This document shows, in pieces, positions 45,526 through 54,900 of a stretch of DNA of 64,000 bases. Where the stretch lies: assembly GCF_000153105.1 (NCBI RefSeq), contig NZ_CH672376.1, positions 1,689,804-1,753,803 on the forward strand. The letters are read 5' to 3'. Below the pieces are notes generated by a model. The model made no database searches, was not told the DNA's origin, and was given only the letters and a program-made list of their open reading frames with translations. This stretch comes from Blastopirellula marina DSM 3645 (GTDB lineage: Bacteria > Planctomycetota > Planctomycetia > Pirellulales > Pirellulaceae). Positions within the stretch are counted from its first letter, which is position 1. Every line of letters starts with the position of its first letter. A program made the position numbers and the translations under genes.

Positions 45526-45579
45526 GAACGCCGATAGGTCTACAATTGTTCACTTCTCTCCTCGAGCACGGCGTTACGG

Positions 45580-46590
45580 ATGGCCCGCGAAGCCTTATTA
45601 CAGCAGGGAGACGGCCATGGTCCTGAGGACGAGCGGTCGCTCCGTCCGCAGTCGATGGCCGATATGGTGGGCCAGCGCGAAGTCGCCAAGCGGCTGCAGA
45701 TCGTCGTCGACGCCGCGATGAAGCGGGACGAACCGCTCGGGCACATCTTGTTTGATGGTCCGCCGGGGCTAGGAAAAACAACTTTTGCGACCTGCATCCC
45801 GAAAGACCTGGGCGTCAATTTTCAGTTGACCAGCGGGCCCGCGATTCAGGCCCCCAAAGATCTGGTTCCCTATCTGACCAACGCCGACGAACGTTCGATC
45901 TTGTTCATCGACGAGATCCACCGGATCCCCAAAGCGGTCGAAGAATATCTGTACACGGCGATGGAAGATTTTCGGATCGACATCGTGCTAGGCGAAGGAA
46001 CGAATGCGCGAACCATCAATCTGCAGATTAAGCCGTTCACGCTGATCGGCGCGACGACGCGTAGCGGGATGTTATCGGCGCCGCTGCGAGATCGTTTTGT
46101 CCTACGGGAGCATCTCGACTTTTACAGCGATGACGAACTGGCCGAGATCGTTCGCCGCAATTCGAAGAAGCTGGGCGTGACGATCGACGATGACGCGGCG
46201 CTAGAGATCTCGAAGCGCAGCCGCAGCACGCCGCGGGTGGCCAACAATCGCCTGCGTTGGGTGCGCGACTTTGCGACCAGCCGCTCGGATGGGCATGTCA
46301 CGCTAGAACTGGCCCGCGCCGCGATGGAGATGCAGGCGATCGACGATCTGGGTCTCGACAAACAAGACCGCAACTATCTCTCGACGCTGGTCCGCGTCTT
46401 TGCCGGCGGTCCGGCCGGGATTGAAGCGATCGCGCATACGATGAACGCCGCAACCGACACGCTGGCCGACGAAGTCGAGCCCTTCTTGCTGCGTACCGAG
46501 CTGGTCGTGCGAACCCCGCGCGGCCGTGTGGTAACGCCCAAAGCGATGGGGCATCTGAAAGCGTATGGGAAAGAGCGGAAACTGTTTTAG
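45580..46590 (+). CDS. ruvB: Holliday junction branch migration helicase RuvB
   Basis: This 336-residue AAA+ ATPase drives branch migration with RuvA. It has Walker A GPPGLGKTT, Walker B FIDEIHR, sensor I GATTRSGML and the arginine-finger region PLRDRF, with a winged-helix C-terminus (TPRGRVVTPKAM). The length is close to the usual 330-350. ruvA and ruvC are not adjacent. An odd point is that the sensor-2 region reads LRWVRDFA in place of the common LRRVRDFA. Confidence 0.95.
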   Translation: MAREALLQQGDGHGPEDERSLRPQSMADMVGQREVAKRLQIVVDAAMKRDEPLGHILFDGPPGLGKTTFATCIPKDLGVNFQLTSGPAIQAPKDLVPYLTNADERSILFIDEIHRIPKAVEEYLYTAMEDFRIDIVLGEGTNARTINLQIKPFTLIGATTRSGMLSAPLRDRFVLREHLDFYSDDELAEIVRRNSKKLGVTIDDDAALEISKRSRSTPRVANNRLRWVRDFATSRSDGHVTLELARAAMEMQAIDDLGLDKQDRNYLSTLVRVFAGGPAGIEAIAHTMNAATDTLADEVEPFLLRTELVVRTPRGRVVTPKAMGHLKAYGKERKLF

Positions 46591-46608
46591 TTGCATGCCG
46601 CAAAGAGT

Positions 46609-46712
46609 CTAGCCGGCCCATCACTAGCCGGCCAGCGCCAGCAAGGGAATGCGGTTGGCGTTGCGAGCACGGTTCGAAGTGACCAGCCGCATTCCCTTGC
46701 TGGCGGGCTCGT
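46609..46712. repeat. REP-like inverted repeat, copy B
   Basis: A perfect 19-bp inverted repeat (46636-46654 and 46687-46705, core CCAGCAAGGGAATGCGG) encloses 32 bp. Flanks carry CTAGCCGGCC twice (46609-46618 and 46624-46633) and a GGGCTCGT tail. The arm core AGCAAGGGAATGCG matches copy A (AGCGAGGGAAATGCG). It lies between the convergent ruvB and purD genes, so it could also stall or end transcription. Confidence 0.6.
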
Positions 46713-46721
46713 ATCCAGGTT

Positions 46722-48020
46722 TTACGAAGGCAAAATCTGGGCCTTGTCGGAAATGTCTTTCCGGCACCAGGCGCCTTCCCAGCGGATCTTTTTGACGGCG
46801 GTATAGGCGTTGAGCTTGGCCGTTGCGATCGAATCGCCCAGGGCGGTGACGCCGAGGACGCGGCCGCCGGCGGTGAGGACGTCGCTGCCTTTGAGCGTGG
46901 TGCCGGCGTGGAAAACTTTCACGTCAGGCAGTTGAGCCGCTTCGGACAAGCCGCGAATCGCGTGGCCCTGGGTGTAGTCGCCGGGATAGCCGTCGGAGGC
47001 CATCACTACGCAGATCGCGGGACGGGGATCCCACTGCAGCGGTTCGATCTCGGCCAAGCGGCCATCAACGGTCGCTTCGAGAATATCGATCAGGTCGGTC
47101 TTGAGACGCATCAAGATCGGCTGGCACTCAGGATCGCCCAAGCGGACGTTGTATTCCAGTACTTTGGGACCTTGGTTGGTCATGATCAGTCCGGCGTACA
47201 GCACGCCGCGGAACGGACGGCGCGAACGCTTCAGGGCGTGAACGGTCGGGACCAGCACGCGTTCTTCGATCTCGGACATCATGCTGGGCGTGACGATCGG
47301 CGTCGGGCTGTAGGCGCCCATGCCGCCGGTGTTGGGTCCTTCGTCATTATCAAACGCCGGCTTGTGATCTTGGGCCGGCGCCAGGCTGACGATCGTATGA
47401 CCATCGGTGATCGCTAATACGCTCGCCTCTTGGCCGTCGAGCCGTTCTTCGATCACGATCTGATTGCCGGCGTCTCCAAAGATCTTGTCGCGAGCAATCT
47501 GGTTGATCGCTTCGAGCGCGTCTTCCGCTTTGCGGCAGACGGTTACGCCTTTGCCGGCGGCCAGGCCGTCTGCTTTGACGACGACCGGCACATCTTCCCC
47601 TTCGTGCGGGAAGCGGTCTTTGATGTAGCGCGTGGCGCTGTCGGCGTCACGGAACAAGCGGTATTCGGCGGTCGGCACATCGGCCTGACGCAAGATTTTT
47701 TTGCAGAACGCTTTGCTCCCTTCCATCTGCGCGGCGGCTTTGTTGGGTCCAAAGACCTTGAGCCCGGCGTCTTGGAACGCGTCGACGATTCCGGCGACTA
47801 GCGGCGCTTCGGGGCCGACGACGGTCAGGCCGCAGTTGTTTTGCTTGGCGAACTTGATCAACTGCGGAAAGTCGGAGGGAGCGATATCGACATTCTCCGC
47901 GTCGAGCGCCGTACCGGCATTGCCGGGCGCTACAAAAACGCGATCGACGCGCGAGCTTTGACCAATTTTCCAAGCGAGCGCGTGTTCGCGGCCGCCGTTG
48001 CCAATCACCAATACGTTCAT
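46722..48020 (-). CDS. purD: Phosphoribosylamine-glycine ligase (PurD)
   Basis: This enzyme joins phosphoribosylamine and glycine with ATP in de novo purine synthesis. The product is 432 residues: MNVLVIGNGGREHALAWK at the N-terminus, the ATP-grasp region (VVKADGLAAGKGVTV) and the family signature NTGGMGAYSP. I chose the ATG at 48020; 16 further residues upstream are not conserved-looking. No other pur gene is adjacent. Confidence 0.96.
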   Translation of the reverse strand: MNVLVIGNGGREHALAWKIGQSSRVDRVFVAPGNAGTALDAENVDIAPSDFPQLIKFAKQNNCGLTVVGPEAPLVAGIVDAFQDAGLKVFGPNKAAAQMEGSKAFCKKILRQADVPTAEYRLFRDADSATRYIKDRFPHEGEDVPVVVKADGLAAGKGVTVCRKAEDALEAINQIARDKIFGDAGNQIVIEERLDGQEASVLAITDGHTIVSLAPAQDHKPAFDNDEGPNTGGMGAYSPTPIVTPSMMSEIEERVLVPTVHALKRSRRPFRGVLYAGLIMTNQGPKVLEYNVRLGDPECQPILMRLKTDLIDILEATVDGRLAEIEPLQWDPRPAICVVMASDGYPGDYTQGHAIRGLSEAAQLPDVKVFHAGTTLKGSDVLTAGGRVLGVTALGDSIATAKLNAYTAVKKIRWEGAWCRKDISDKAQILPS

Positions 48021-48403
48021 AATGCAATAAGCCTTTATGGGGCTGAGGTCCTGCGTCGAATCTGACATTCTACCGGGGAAGCCAAAGACTCGACAGATGC
48101 TGTTTTCGGCGGCTGCGGTGAACTACGACCTTACCACTCGGCAGGATGTGACAAATTGTCTCGCGCAAAAACGGTTGACAGTGGGGGCAGATCGAATACA
48201 ACTTGGGCAGGAAATCACGGGAAACCGCAGTTCGGCACGTGGAATTACGCCGCAAGTTGTTCTGCCAGAGGAAGTTGAAAGAATCAGTCGCTATTTTTTG
48301 CCGCTCCGGGCGGTGAAATAGCCTTCCCTAAAATCCGGGATTGCGGTGACAATCCATTGATTGTTGATGCGGTTTCGGCCTTATCTCTAGCGCGAAGACA
48401 TCG
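48021..48403. other. Intergenic region holding the respiratory operon promoter
   Basis: A 383-bp stretch between divergent purD and the Rieske gene. It contains the promoter at 48175-48202 and a leader of about 190 nt. The leader shows no recognisable riboswitch or open frame. Confidence 0.45.
48175..48202 (+). promoter_or_regulatory. Putative promoter of the respiratory operon
   Basis: TTGACA (48175-48180) is a perfect -35; TACAAC (48197-48202), 16 bp later, matches TATAAT in four of six positions. Transcription would start near 48210, about 195 nt before the Rieske start codon. Confidence 0.5.
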
Positions 48404-49564
48404 ATGGCTGACAAGAAAAAAATGTCGGTCGAGGATATTCTCGCCGCTTGTCGCACTGACAAGCCGGGCGGCGAAAATGTTGCGCCGTCCTCAGACGCCG
48501 AGTCCTCAGGGGAAGCTGCTCCTGCGGAGCAAGCTCCCCCAGAGCCAGAGACGCCGCCGAGCGAAGATTCTCCGCCGGCCAAAAAGCCCGGCGAGATGTC
48601 CGTGGCCGAAATGTTGGCCGCGGCTCGCGGCAAAGGGAGCAAGCCGGCTGGCGAAGCGAAGCCCAAAGCAGAGAAGCCTGCGGCTCCGGCGAAAAAGCCG
48701 GGGGAAATGTCGGTAGCTGACATGCTGGCCGCGGCGCGAGCCGGCAAGGGCGGGGGAGCGGCCGAGAAGTCGACTGCTCCGAAACCAGCGGCCAAATCGG
48801 CGCCGGCGGCGAAAGCAAACCCAGCGACGGCCGAAAAAGGCGCCAAGCCGGTTCCGGCGGGTCCGCTCGATACGCAGAGTATTTTGTCTTCGGCGCGAAA
48901 GAAAGACAAAGCAGGGCCGATCACCAAAGCGGAAGCGGCCGCCAAGGGAGAATCACCGCCAGAAAAGCGGGAGAAAAAGAAAGTCACGATGCCGGAGCGC
49001 CCGGCCTATGTGGCTGCGACTGCGAAGCCGAAAGCGGCCGCCAAAAAAGAGGAAACCCGCCGCGGCTTTTTTGCCTGGGCGTTTGGTTCGAGCCTGGCGG
49101 TCGGCTTTAGCATGCTGACGTTGACCGGCTTGATCAGCTCACTGGGGATGGCGCGGTTCATGTTTCCGAATGTGCGGACCGAGCCGCCGATGAAATTCAA
49201 GGCCGGTACGCCGGCTGATCTTTCGCCGGGTCAGGTCGAGACGAAATACAAGTCGCAGTTCGCCGTTTGGGTCGTGCGGGCCGAGTACGAAGGCCAACCG
49301 CAGATCTACGCGTTGAGCACGGTTTGCACTCACTTGGGCTGCACGCCGAATTGGTTGGAAGCGGAGCAGAAATTTAAATGCCCCTGTCACGGCAGCGGTT
49401 TTTATAAGGATGGCGTCAATTTCGAGGGTCCTGCCCCCAGGCCTTTGGAACGGTACGCGATTCGGATTGCGGATGATGGACAACTAGAAATCGACAAGAG
49501 TCGCGTTTATCAACAAGAGTTGGGGCAATGGGCGGATCCTGGGTCGTTTATCGGCCCGGCCTAG
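48404..49564 (+). CDS. petC: Rieske iron-sulfur protein with repeat-bearing N-terminal extension
   Basis: This 386-residue protein is the Rieske subunit of a cytochrome bc/b6f-type complex. Residues about 221-247 form its membrane anchor (FFAWAFGSSLAVGFSMLTL). The periplasmic domain has the cluster motifs CTHLGC (Cys308, His310, Cys313) and CPCHG (Cys326, Cys328, His329). Unusually, about 220 residues precede the helix and are Ala/Lys/Pro-rich with four copies of a short motif: KMSVEDILAACR (6-17), EMSVAEMLAAAR (64-75), EMSVADMLAAAR (101-112) and the weaker LDTQSILSSAR (155-165). With the N-terminus inside, these would be cytoplasmic. The typical family length is about 160-200, so the extension more than doubles it. 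It opens the respiratory operon. Confidence 0.94.
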   Translation: MADKKKMSVEDILAACRTDKPGGENVAPSSDAESSGEAAPAEQAPPEPETPPSEDSPPAKKPGEMSVAEMLAAARGKGSKPAGEAKPKAEKPAAPAKKPGEMSVADMLAAARAGKGGGAAEKSTAPKPAAKSAPAAKANPATAEKGAKPVPAGPLDTQSILSSARKKDKAGPITKAEAAAKGESPPEKREKKKVTMPERPAYVAATAKPKAAAKKEETRRGFFAWAFGSSLAVGFSMLTLTGLISSLGMARFMFPNVRTEPPMKFKAGTPADLSPGQVETKYKSQFAVWVVRAEYEGQPQIYALSTVCTHLGCTPNWLEAEQKFKCPCHGSGFYKDGVNFEGPAPRPLERYAIRIADDGQLEIDKSRVYQQELGQWADPGSFIGPA

Positions 49565-49641
49565 TTTCAGCGGATTCATCCAATCGCAACTAAGTAAGCA
49601 CGCGTCAGCAGTATGTGTCAACCAAGAGGGATCGCGCTGTC

Positions 49642-50418
49642 ATGCCTTCACTGAGCGAACACATCAAGAACTCGCAGATTTGGAAGAGCATATTTCGGCA
49701 TCCGATGCCGGTCGATCGTCGCAATCGCATCGTCGTCGTTCTGACCAACTTCTTTCTTCACTTACATCCGGTCTCGGTCAAAAAACAAGGGATCGCGCTC
49801 AGCTACACCTGGTGCATGGGCGGGGTCACCTTCTTTCTGTTTTTGGTCGAAGCGGTCACCGGCGTCTTGTTGATGTTCTATTATCGCCCGACGTTGGAAT
49901 GGGCGTTTAAAGATATCTTAGAGCTGCGTGACGTTAGTTCGATGGGGATCCTGCGCGAGATCCATCGCTGGGGCGCGCACGCAATGGTGATCACCGTCTG
50001 GCTGCATATGTACCGCGTCTTTTTGACCGGCAGTTATAAGCCTCCCCGCGAGTTCAACTGGGTAGTCGGCGTGATTCTTTTGCTGCTGACCTTATTGTTG
50101 TCTTTTACCGGCTACTTGTTGCCCTGGGATCAGTTAGCGATCTGGGCGATCTCGGTCGGATCGAATATGGCGAAAGCGCATCCCTTTTTAGGAAGCGCCG
50201 GTCCCGGCAGTTCGCTGTTGTCGGTCGGCGGCATCAACTTGATCACCAGCGCTTCGGACGCTCGATATGGGCTGCTGGGAGCTCGCTTTGTGGGGGAAGA
50301 GACGCTGAACCGATTTTACATTTTGCATTGCATCGCGATCCCGTTGGCGGTTTCGTTGTTGTTGGCGATTCACTTTTGGCGCGTCCGCAAGGATGGCGGC
50401 ATTAGTGGGCCGCTATAG
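49642..50418 (+). CDS. petB: Cytochrome b6-like protein (four haem-ligand His, Cys at the haem c-i position)
   Basis: This 258-residue protein carries the haem b domain of a quinol-oxidising complex. Haem ligands are His108 and His122 (13 residues between) and His229 and His244 (14 between), the b6 spacing. It ends with [12 protein letters not shown] as b6 does. Cys58 in [11 protein letters not shown] aligns with the Cys that binds haem c-i (c-n) in cytochrome b6 (FYCLGGIT). An RPTL segment follows. I chose the ATG at 49642, preceded by AGAGGGA; a GTG nine codons upstream is possible. Four core helices plus the split C-terminal partner encoded next place it in the b6f rather than fused bc1 layout. 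Confidence 0.93.
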   Translation: MPSLSEHIKNSQIWKSIFRHPMPVDRRNRIVVVLTNFFLHLHPVSVKKQGIALSYTWCMGGVTFFLFLVEAVTGVLLMFYYRPTLEWAFKDILELRDVSSMGILREIHRWGAHAMVITVWLHMYRVFLTGSYKPPREFNWVVGVILLLLTLLLSFTGYLLPWDQLAIWAISVGSNMAKAHPFLGSAGPGSSLLSVGGINLITSASDARYGLLGARFVGEETLNRFYILHCIAIPLAVSLLLAIHFWRVRKDGGISGPL

Positions 50419-50494
50419 AGAGTCGCGGTCGCCTGGTTGGGCGATCGTGGGAGGTTGTCCTTGCTGCCGTTGAATCTTTTGAGTTGACGCCGTT

Positions 50495-51889
50495 ATGCAC
50501 CTGAGCCACGAAGAATTCCTGCAAAGCGTCAGCGGCTTTCTAGGGATGTTCTATTTGGCGCTGGGGCTGATGAACGGCGTCGCCGCTTATTACTTATGGC
50601 AGCTGGCCGAAGCTCAGCACCATCACGCACCAACCGCCGAACATCCGCAAGATTCTCACTTGGGAAACAAGTCGTTCGGCTGTCTCTTCCTGGCGGTGGT
50701 GTTCTCGATCATGTCGCCGTTGGCGTTCAGCGGCAGCGCCACGATGATGGCGCCGATCTCGTTGCCGCAGTTTATGGTCGATGGGGTGAACTATCTGTTC
50801 GCCGGTTCGTTGGGGCCGGTGCTGTACAGCACCCTTTCGGTCGGGCTGCTGGCGGTGCTGTTTCTGGGGCGACGATTCTTTGTGCGACCGGTGGTCGCGT
50901 GGATCGTGTGGAACTGCATGCTAGTGCTGTTGGCGGTTTGCATGACCAATCCGAACTTTGCTTCGATCGTGATGAAACCGGACAACGTGCCGATCGTCGC
51001 GATGGTCTATCTGCTGGCCTTTTTCACCTGGTTGGCGACCGCACAAGCGGTCAAAAATGACGATCGCGCCAAAGATGGACTGCCGCCGCTAGAGAAGTTG
51101 GATGACGAAAAGATCTTGGTCTGGCCTGACCTGGTCTACACCGAACTAATTTGCATGGTGGCGATCACCGCCGTATTGATCTTGTGGGCGGTCGTTTTGA
51201 AGGCGCCGCTGGAAGAACCGGCCGACGCTGCGAAAACGCCCAACCCATCCAAGGCGCCGTGGTACTTCCTTGGTCTGCAAGAGATGTTGGTTTATTACGA
51301 TCCCTGGTTCGCAGGGGTAGTCGCTCCGCTGGTGATCGTCGGCGGCTTGATGGCGATTCCGTACCTCGATTTCAATAAGTTGGGAAACGGTTACTATACG
51401 ATCGACCAGCGTAAATTCGCCTACGTGACGTTTCAGTTCGGCTTTCTCGTGCTGTGGGTGACGTTCATTATCTTGGGAACCTTTTTGCGCGGTCCAAACT
51501 GGAACTTTTTTGGTCCGTTTGAGCAATGGGACGTCCACAAAGTCGTGCCGCTGAATAACGTCGACTTGTCCGAATTTTTCTGGGTGCAGTGGCTCGGAAT
51601 GCCCAAACCCAAGGCGCCTCCCGACGTGGGCGCTGGCGCTGCGCTAGGATTTGCGATTTGGCGCGAACTGCCAGGCATCCTGCTGTTGCTCGGTTACTTC
51701 ACGCTGTTGCCGCCGATTTTGGCGACGACGGTCTTTCGCAAGTTTTTCCAGAAGATGGGCCTGATCCGTTTCATGATCTTGGCTTCGCTGCTGCTGCTTA
51801 TGGCGCTGTTTCCCATCAAGATGGTGCTGCGCTGGTCGTTTAATTTGAAATACATCATCGCCTTGCCCGAGTATCTGGCGAATTTTTGA
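50495..51889 (+). CDS. Subunit IV-like cytochrome b C-terminal protein with an N-terminal five-helix extension
   Basis: The C-terminal part (about 210-464) matches the cytochrome b C-terminal/subunit IV domain: LVYTELICMVAITAVLILW, then NPSKAPWYFLGLQEML in place of the PEWY quinone-site motif, and further helices (FGFLVLWVTFIILGTF, GILLLLGYFTLLPPILATT). The first roughly 190 residues add about five hydrophobic helices (FLGMFYLALGLMNGVAAYY, LFLAVVFSIMSPLAF, LLAVLFLGRRF, IVWNCMLVLLAVCM, VYLLAFFTWLATA) that subunit IV (about 160 residues) does not have. At the quinol site, E of PEWY is replaced (KAPWY), as in several bacterial groups. The start is the first ATG after a 76-bp gap. The role of the extension is unknown. 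Confidence 0.85.
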   Translation: MHLSHEEFLQSVSGFLGMFYLALGLMNGVAAYYLWQLAEAQHHHAPTAEHPQDSHLGNKSFGCLFLAVVFSIMSPLAFSGSATMMAPISLPQFMVDGVNYLFAGSLGPVLYSTLSVGLLAVLFLGRRFFVRPVVAWIVWNCMLVLLAVCMTNPNFASIVMKPDNVPIVAMVYLLAFFTWLATAQAVKNDDRAKDGLPPLEKLDDEKILVWPDLVYTELICMVAITAVLILWAVVLKAPLEEPADAAKTPNPSKAPWYFLGLQEMLVYYDPWFAGVVAPLVIVGGLMAIPYLDFNKLGNGYYTIDQRKFAYVTFQFGFLVLWVTFIILGTFLRGPNWNFFGPFEQWDVHKVVPLNNVDLSEFFWVQWLGMPKPKAPPDVGAGAALGFAIWRELPGILLLLGYFTLLPPILATTVFRKFFQKMGLIRFMILASLLLLMALFPIKMVLRWSFNLKYIIALPEYLANF

Positions 51890-51922
51890 CGGCGCCAAAT
51901 CAGGCGTACGGAGTTTGCGGCA

Positions 51923-54900
51923 ATGCCGGCCAACGAATCAATTTGGCGCAACATCAAGACGATGCACTTCGTCTTTGCGGTGAGCAGTATTTTTCTACTG
52001 GTCGCGACGATCATCATGTTTGCGCAAGATCACATGCGGCAATGGAAGCCGATTCAGCGCAAGTATCGTAGCGTCGAAGCGACCCTCGCCGATTGGCAAA
52101 TCAATCAGCAAAAAACGGAAGCGACGCTCTATTCGCATCACATGCTGGAGACGAAGCTGTTGGCCGTCAAAGCGGTCGCGCCTAGCGAAACGCTGATGCG
52201 ACAGTTTCAAGCAGCCGTCAATGAGGACGCCGCCGCTCGGGGGGAGGCGAAGTACGATTTCAGCAGCATCGACGCAGAGCTGAAAGGTCTGCAGGATCAG
52301 GCCGAACAACTAACCGCCGCCAAAGAAGCGGTCGCCGCCGACGACGCGACCGCCGATCAAGAACAAGATCTGATCCACTTTCAAGAGTTGCGGGCCAACT
52401 TTCTCAGCCGGCTCGACTCGTTTGAGAAAGCGGCTAAGTTTCGAGAAGAGACGCTGCTCGGCAAGAAGAAATTTCGCAACGCGGATCTTGACGCCGTGCG
52501 TAGTCGCTATGACCTGGCGATTCGCGATGAATTAAGCGCCGATAAAATTGCGAGCATTCGCGACGAGATTGCGCATGTTGAAGCGGACGTGGCCGAACTA
52601 GGACTCGCCAATCAGCATGCGACCGCGCATCGCAAAGAGTTGATTCGCATCTTGGGTGAAATTTGTGCGGTTGGATCGGAAATTGAATCCGAAATCAAAG
52701 CGAATCAAATCGAACTGAATCAGCTAGTCGAAGCCCGCAGCGCGCGGCAGTCGACCTGGTTTAGTGATGAGTTTCCGTTTGTCGGCAAGCGCGTGAACGA
52801 ATTGCCGATCCTCGACGCGTTCAACTCGTCAATCAAGATCGACCAGATCTGGTTGCCGGAGTTGAAGCAAGACTTTAGCCATAAGATGGTCGCGCGGTTT
52901 GATCGCTGCATGACCTGTCATATGGGGATTGATAAGACGCAGCGCGGCTCGCCGACCAAGCAGCTGTTTCCGCACGACGAGGAAGTCGTGCTGACGATGT
53001 CGACGCCCAGCAGCATGCCGGAAGAAGGCGAAGACGGAACGGTTCCGACTTTGGAGTCGGTTTATGGGATTCGTTTAGCGTCCGAAGGTTTGCTTGATCC
53101 TGATTTGGTGACGATCGAACTGGTGTTGCCCGAGTCGCTCGCGGCTCAGGCCAAGGTCGCCGATCCGTTGGCTGCTCACGGCGGCCAAGCGAAACCGCTG
53201 GGAGACGTCTTGCGGGAGCGCGTCGCGACCGACGGTTCGATCGCTGGGTTGCATGGCCCCGACGGGCTCAAGTTTGGCGACGTGATCGTCGAGGTCGGCG
53301 GCAACCTGATCAACGACCCCGGCCAGGTGCGGCGACTGTTGATGCAAAGCGCGCCGTTTGGCGATTCGATTCAAATCAAAGTGAGTCGCGGCCTGGAGCA
53401 TCCCTATGCTTCGCATCCGCGGTTGGATCTGTTTGTCGGCTCGCTCAGTCCCCACGAAGTGGGCAAGTTCGGCTGCACGATCTGTCACGACGGGCAAGGA
53501 AACGCGACCGACTTCAAATGGGCGTCGCATACGCCGAACTCGCTGAAAGAGATGCAGAACTGGAAGGAAGAGTACGGCTGGTTCGACAATCACTTCTGGC
53601 TCTATCCGATGCATTCGCAGCGGTTTGTGGAGTCGAGTTGCATCAAATGTCATCACGACGTCGTTTCGCTGGAAGCGAGCGAGCAATTTCCAGAACCCCC
53701 TGCGCCGAAGGTGGTCGAAGGGTACCACGCAATCTTGAAGTTCGGCTGCTTTGGTTGTCACGAAGTGAAGGGGAACGAAGGACACGGCAAGACGATTGGG
53801 CCTGACTTGCGTCTCGAGCCCAACTACTTTGCGACCGCTCAGCAACTGCTGGCGGTCTATGGCGATCAGTTTGATGATTCGATGAAAGCGAAGTTGGCCG
53901 AGGTGGTGGTTCACCCCGAGGATAATGTCGTTCGTGAGGATGTCTTCAAGGCGATCGAAGCCGACAAGGTGGCGGAAGAGCCGCAGTATGAACCGGCGGT
54001 CCGCGAGGTCGCGAGTCAACTGAAAGATCAGGAAGCTCCCGGCGAACTTCGAAAAGTGGGGCCGAGCTTGCGCTACGTCGCCAGCAAGCTGGAGGCGCCG
54101 TTCCTGTACGATTGGATTCGAAAGCCGAGCCATTTCCGACCCGATACGAAGATGCCGCAGTTCTTCGGGCTCTGGAGTCATCTCGACAAGGGATCGGCTT
54201 CGCTGGAAGAAGCGGAGCATTTTGAGCCGATCGAGATCCTGGGGATCGTGCAGTACCTGACCGCCAACAGTCAGAAGTTTGAATATCTGCGGACCGAGCA
54301 AGGTCAGGTCGGCAGCGACACCGACAAGATCACGCGCGGCAAGCTGTTGTTTGAAACGCGCGGTTGTCTCGCGTGTCATCAGCACGAAGATTTTCCGGCG
54401 TCGCATGCCGATCAGGGCCCCAACCTGACCGGACTGGGCGGCAAGCTGCGCGGCGCGGCGGGCCGACAGTGGCTGTATACCTGGTTGAAAGATCCGACCC
54501 GGTATCACGTGCGGACGAAGATGCCGAATTTGTTCCTCGATCCGGTGCAACAGGCCGATGGGACCGCGACCGATCCTGCGGAAGATGTCGTCGCGTTTCT
54601 CCTGTCGACCGGCGGCGATTTTGAGCCGACCGATCCGCAACTGACGCCGAATCCCAAATATCTGGATCAACTAACAACCGACTACCTGGGAGCGACCTAC
54701 AACGCTGCGAAAATCGCCCAGGTCATGGAGCAGGGGATCGCCGAAGAAGAGCGAGCGAGTCTCAAGGGGGCCGAAGTCGAGTTGATCGGTGGGATTTCGA
54801 CCGAGAAAAAACTGCAATACATCGGTCGCAAAGCGATCGGCAAATATGGTTGCTACGCATGTCACGATGTCCCCGGCTTTGAAGACTTCAAACCGATCGG

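Larger units (their letters stand above)
44791..45579. other. Long intergenic region with a repeated motif
   Basis: This 789-bp stretch lies between the sulfatase (minus) and ruvB (plus). It contains four copies of a TTGGACYGGACCG-type motif (see the repeat entry), a hairpin CCGGAC/GTCCGG around 44920-44948, poly-T stretches and the ruvB promoter. No convincing coding frame; an open frame from 45116 overlapping ruvB out of phase has no protein character. Confidence 0.5.

Noticed and set aside
45116-45721. 201-codon plus-strand open frame ending inside ruvB
   Set aside because: It overlaps the certain ruvB gene in another frame, is Arg/Pro/Ser-rich like a shadow frame and has no protein feature.
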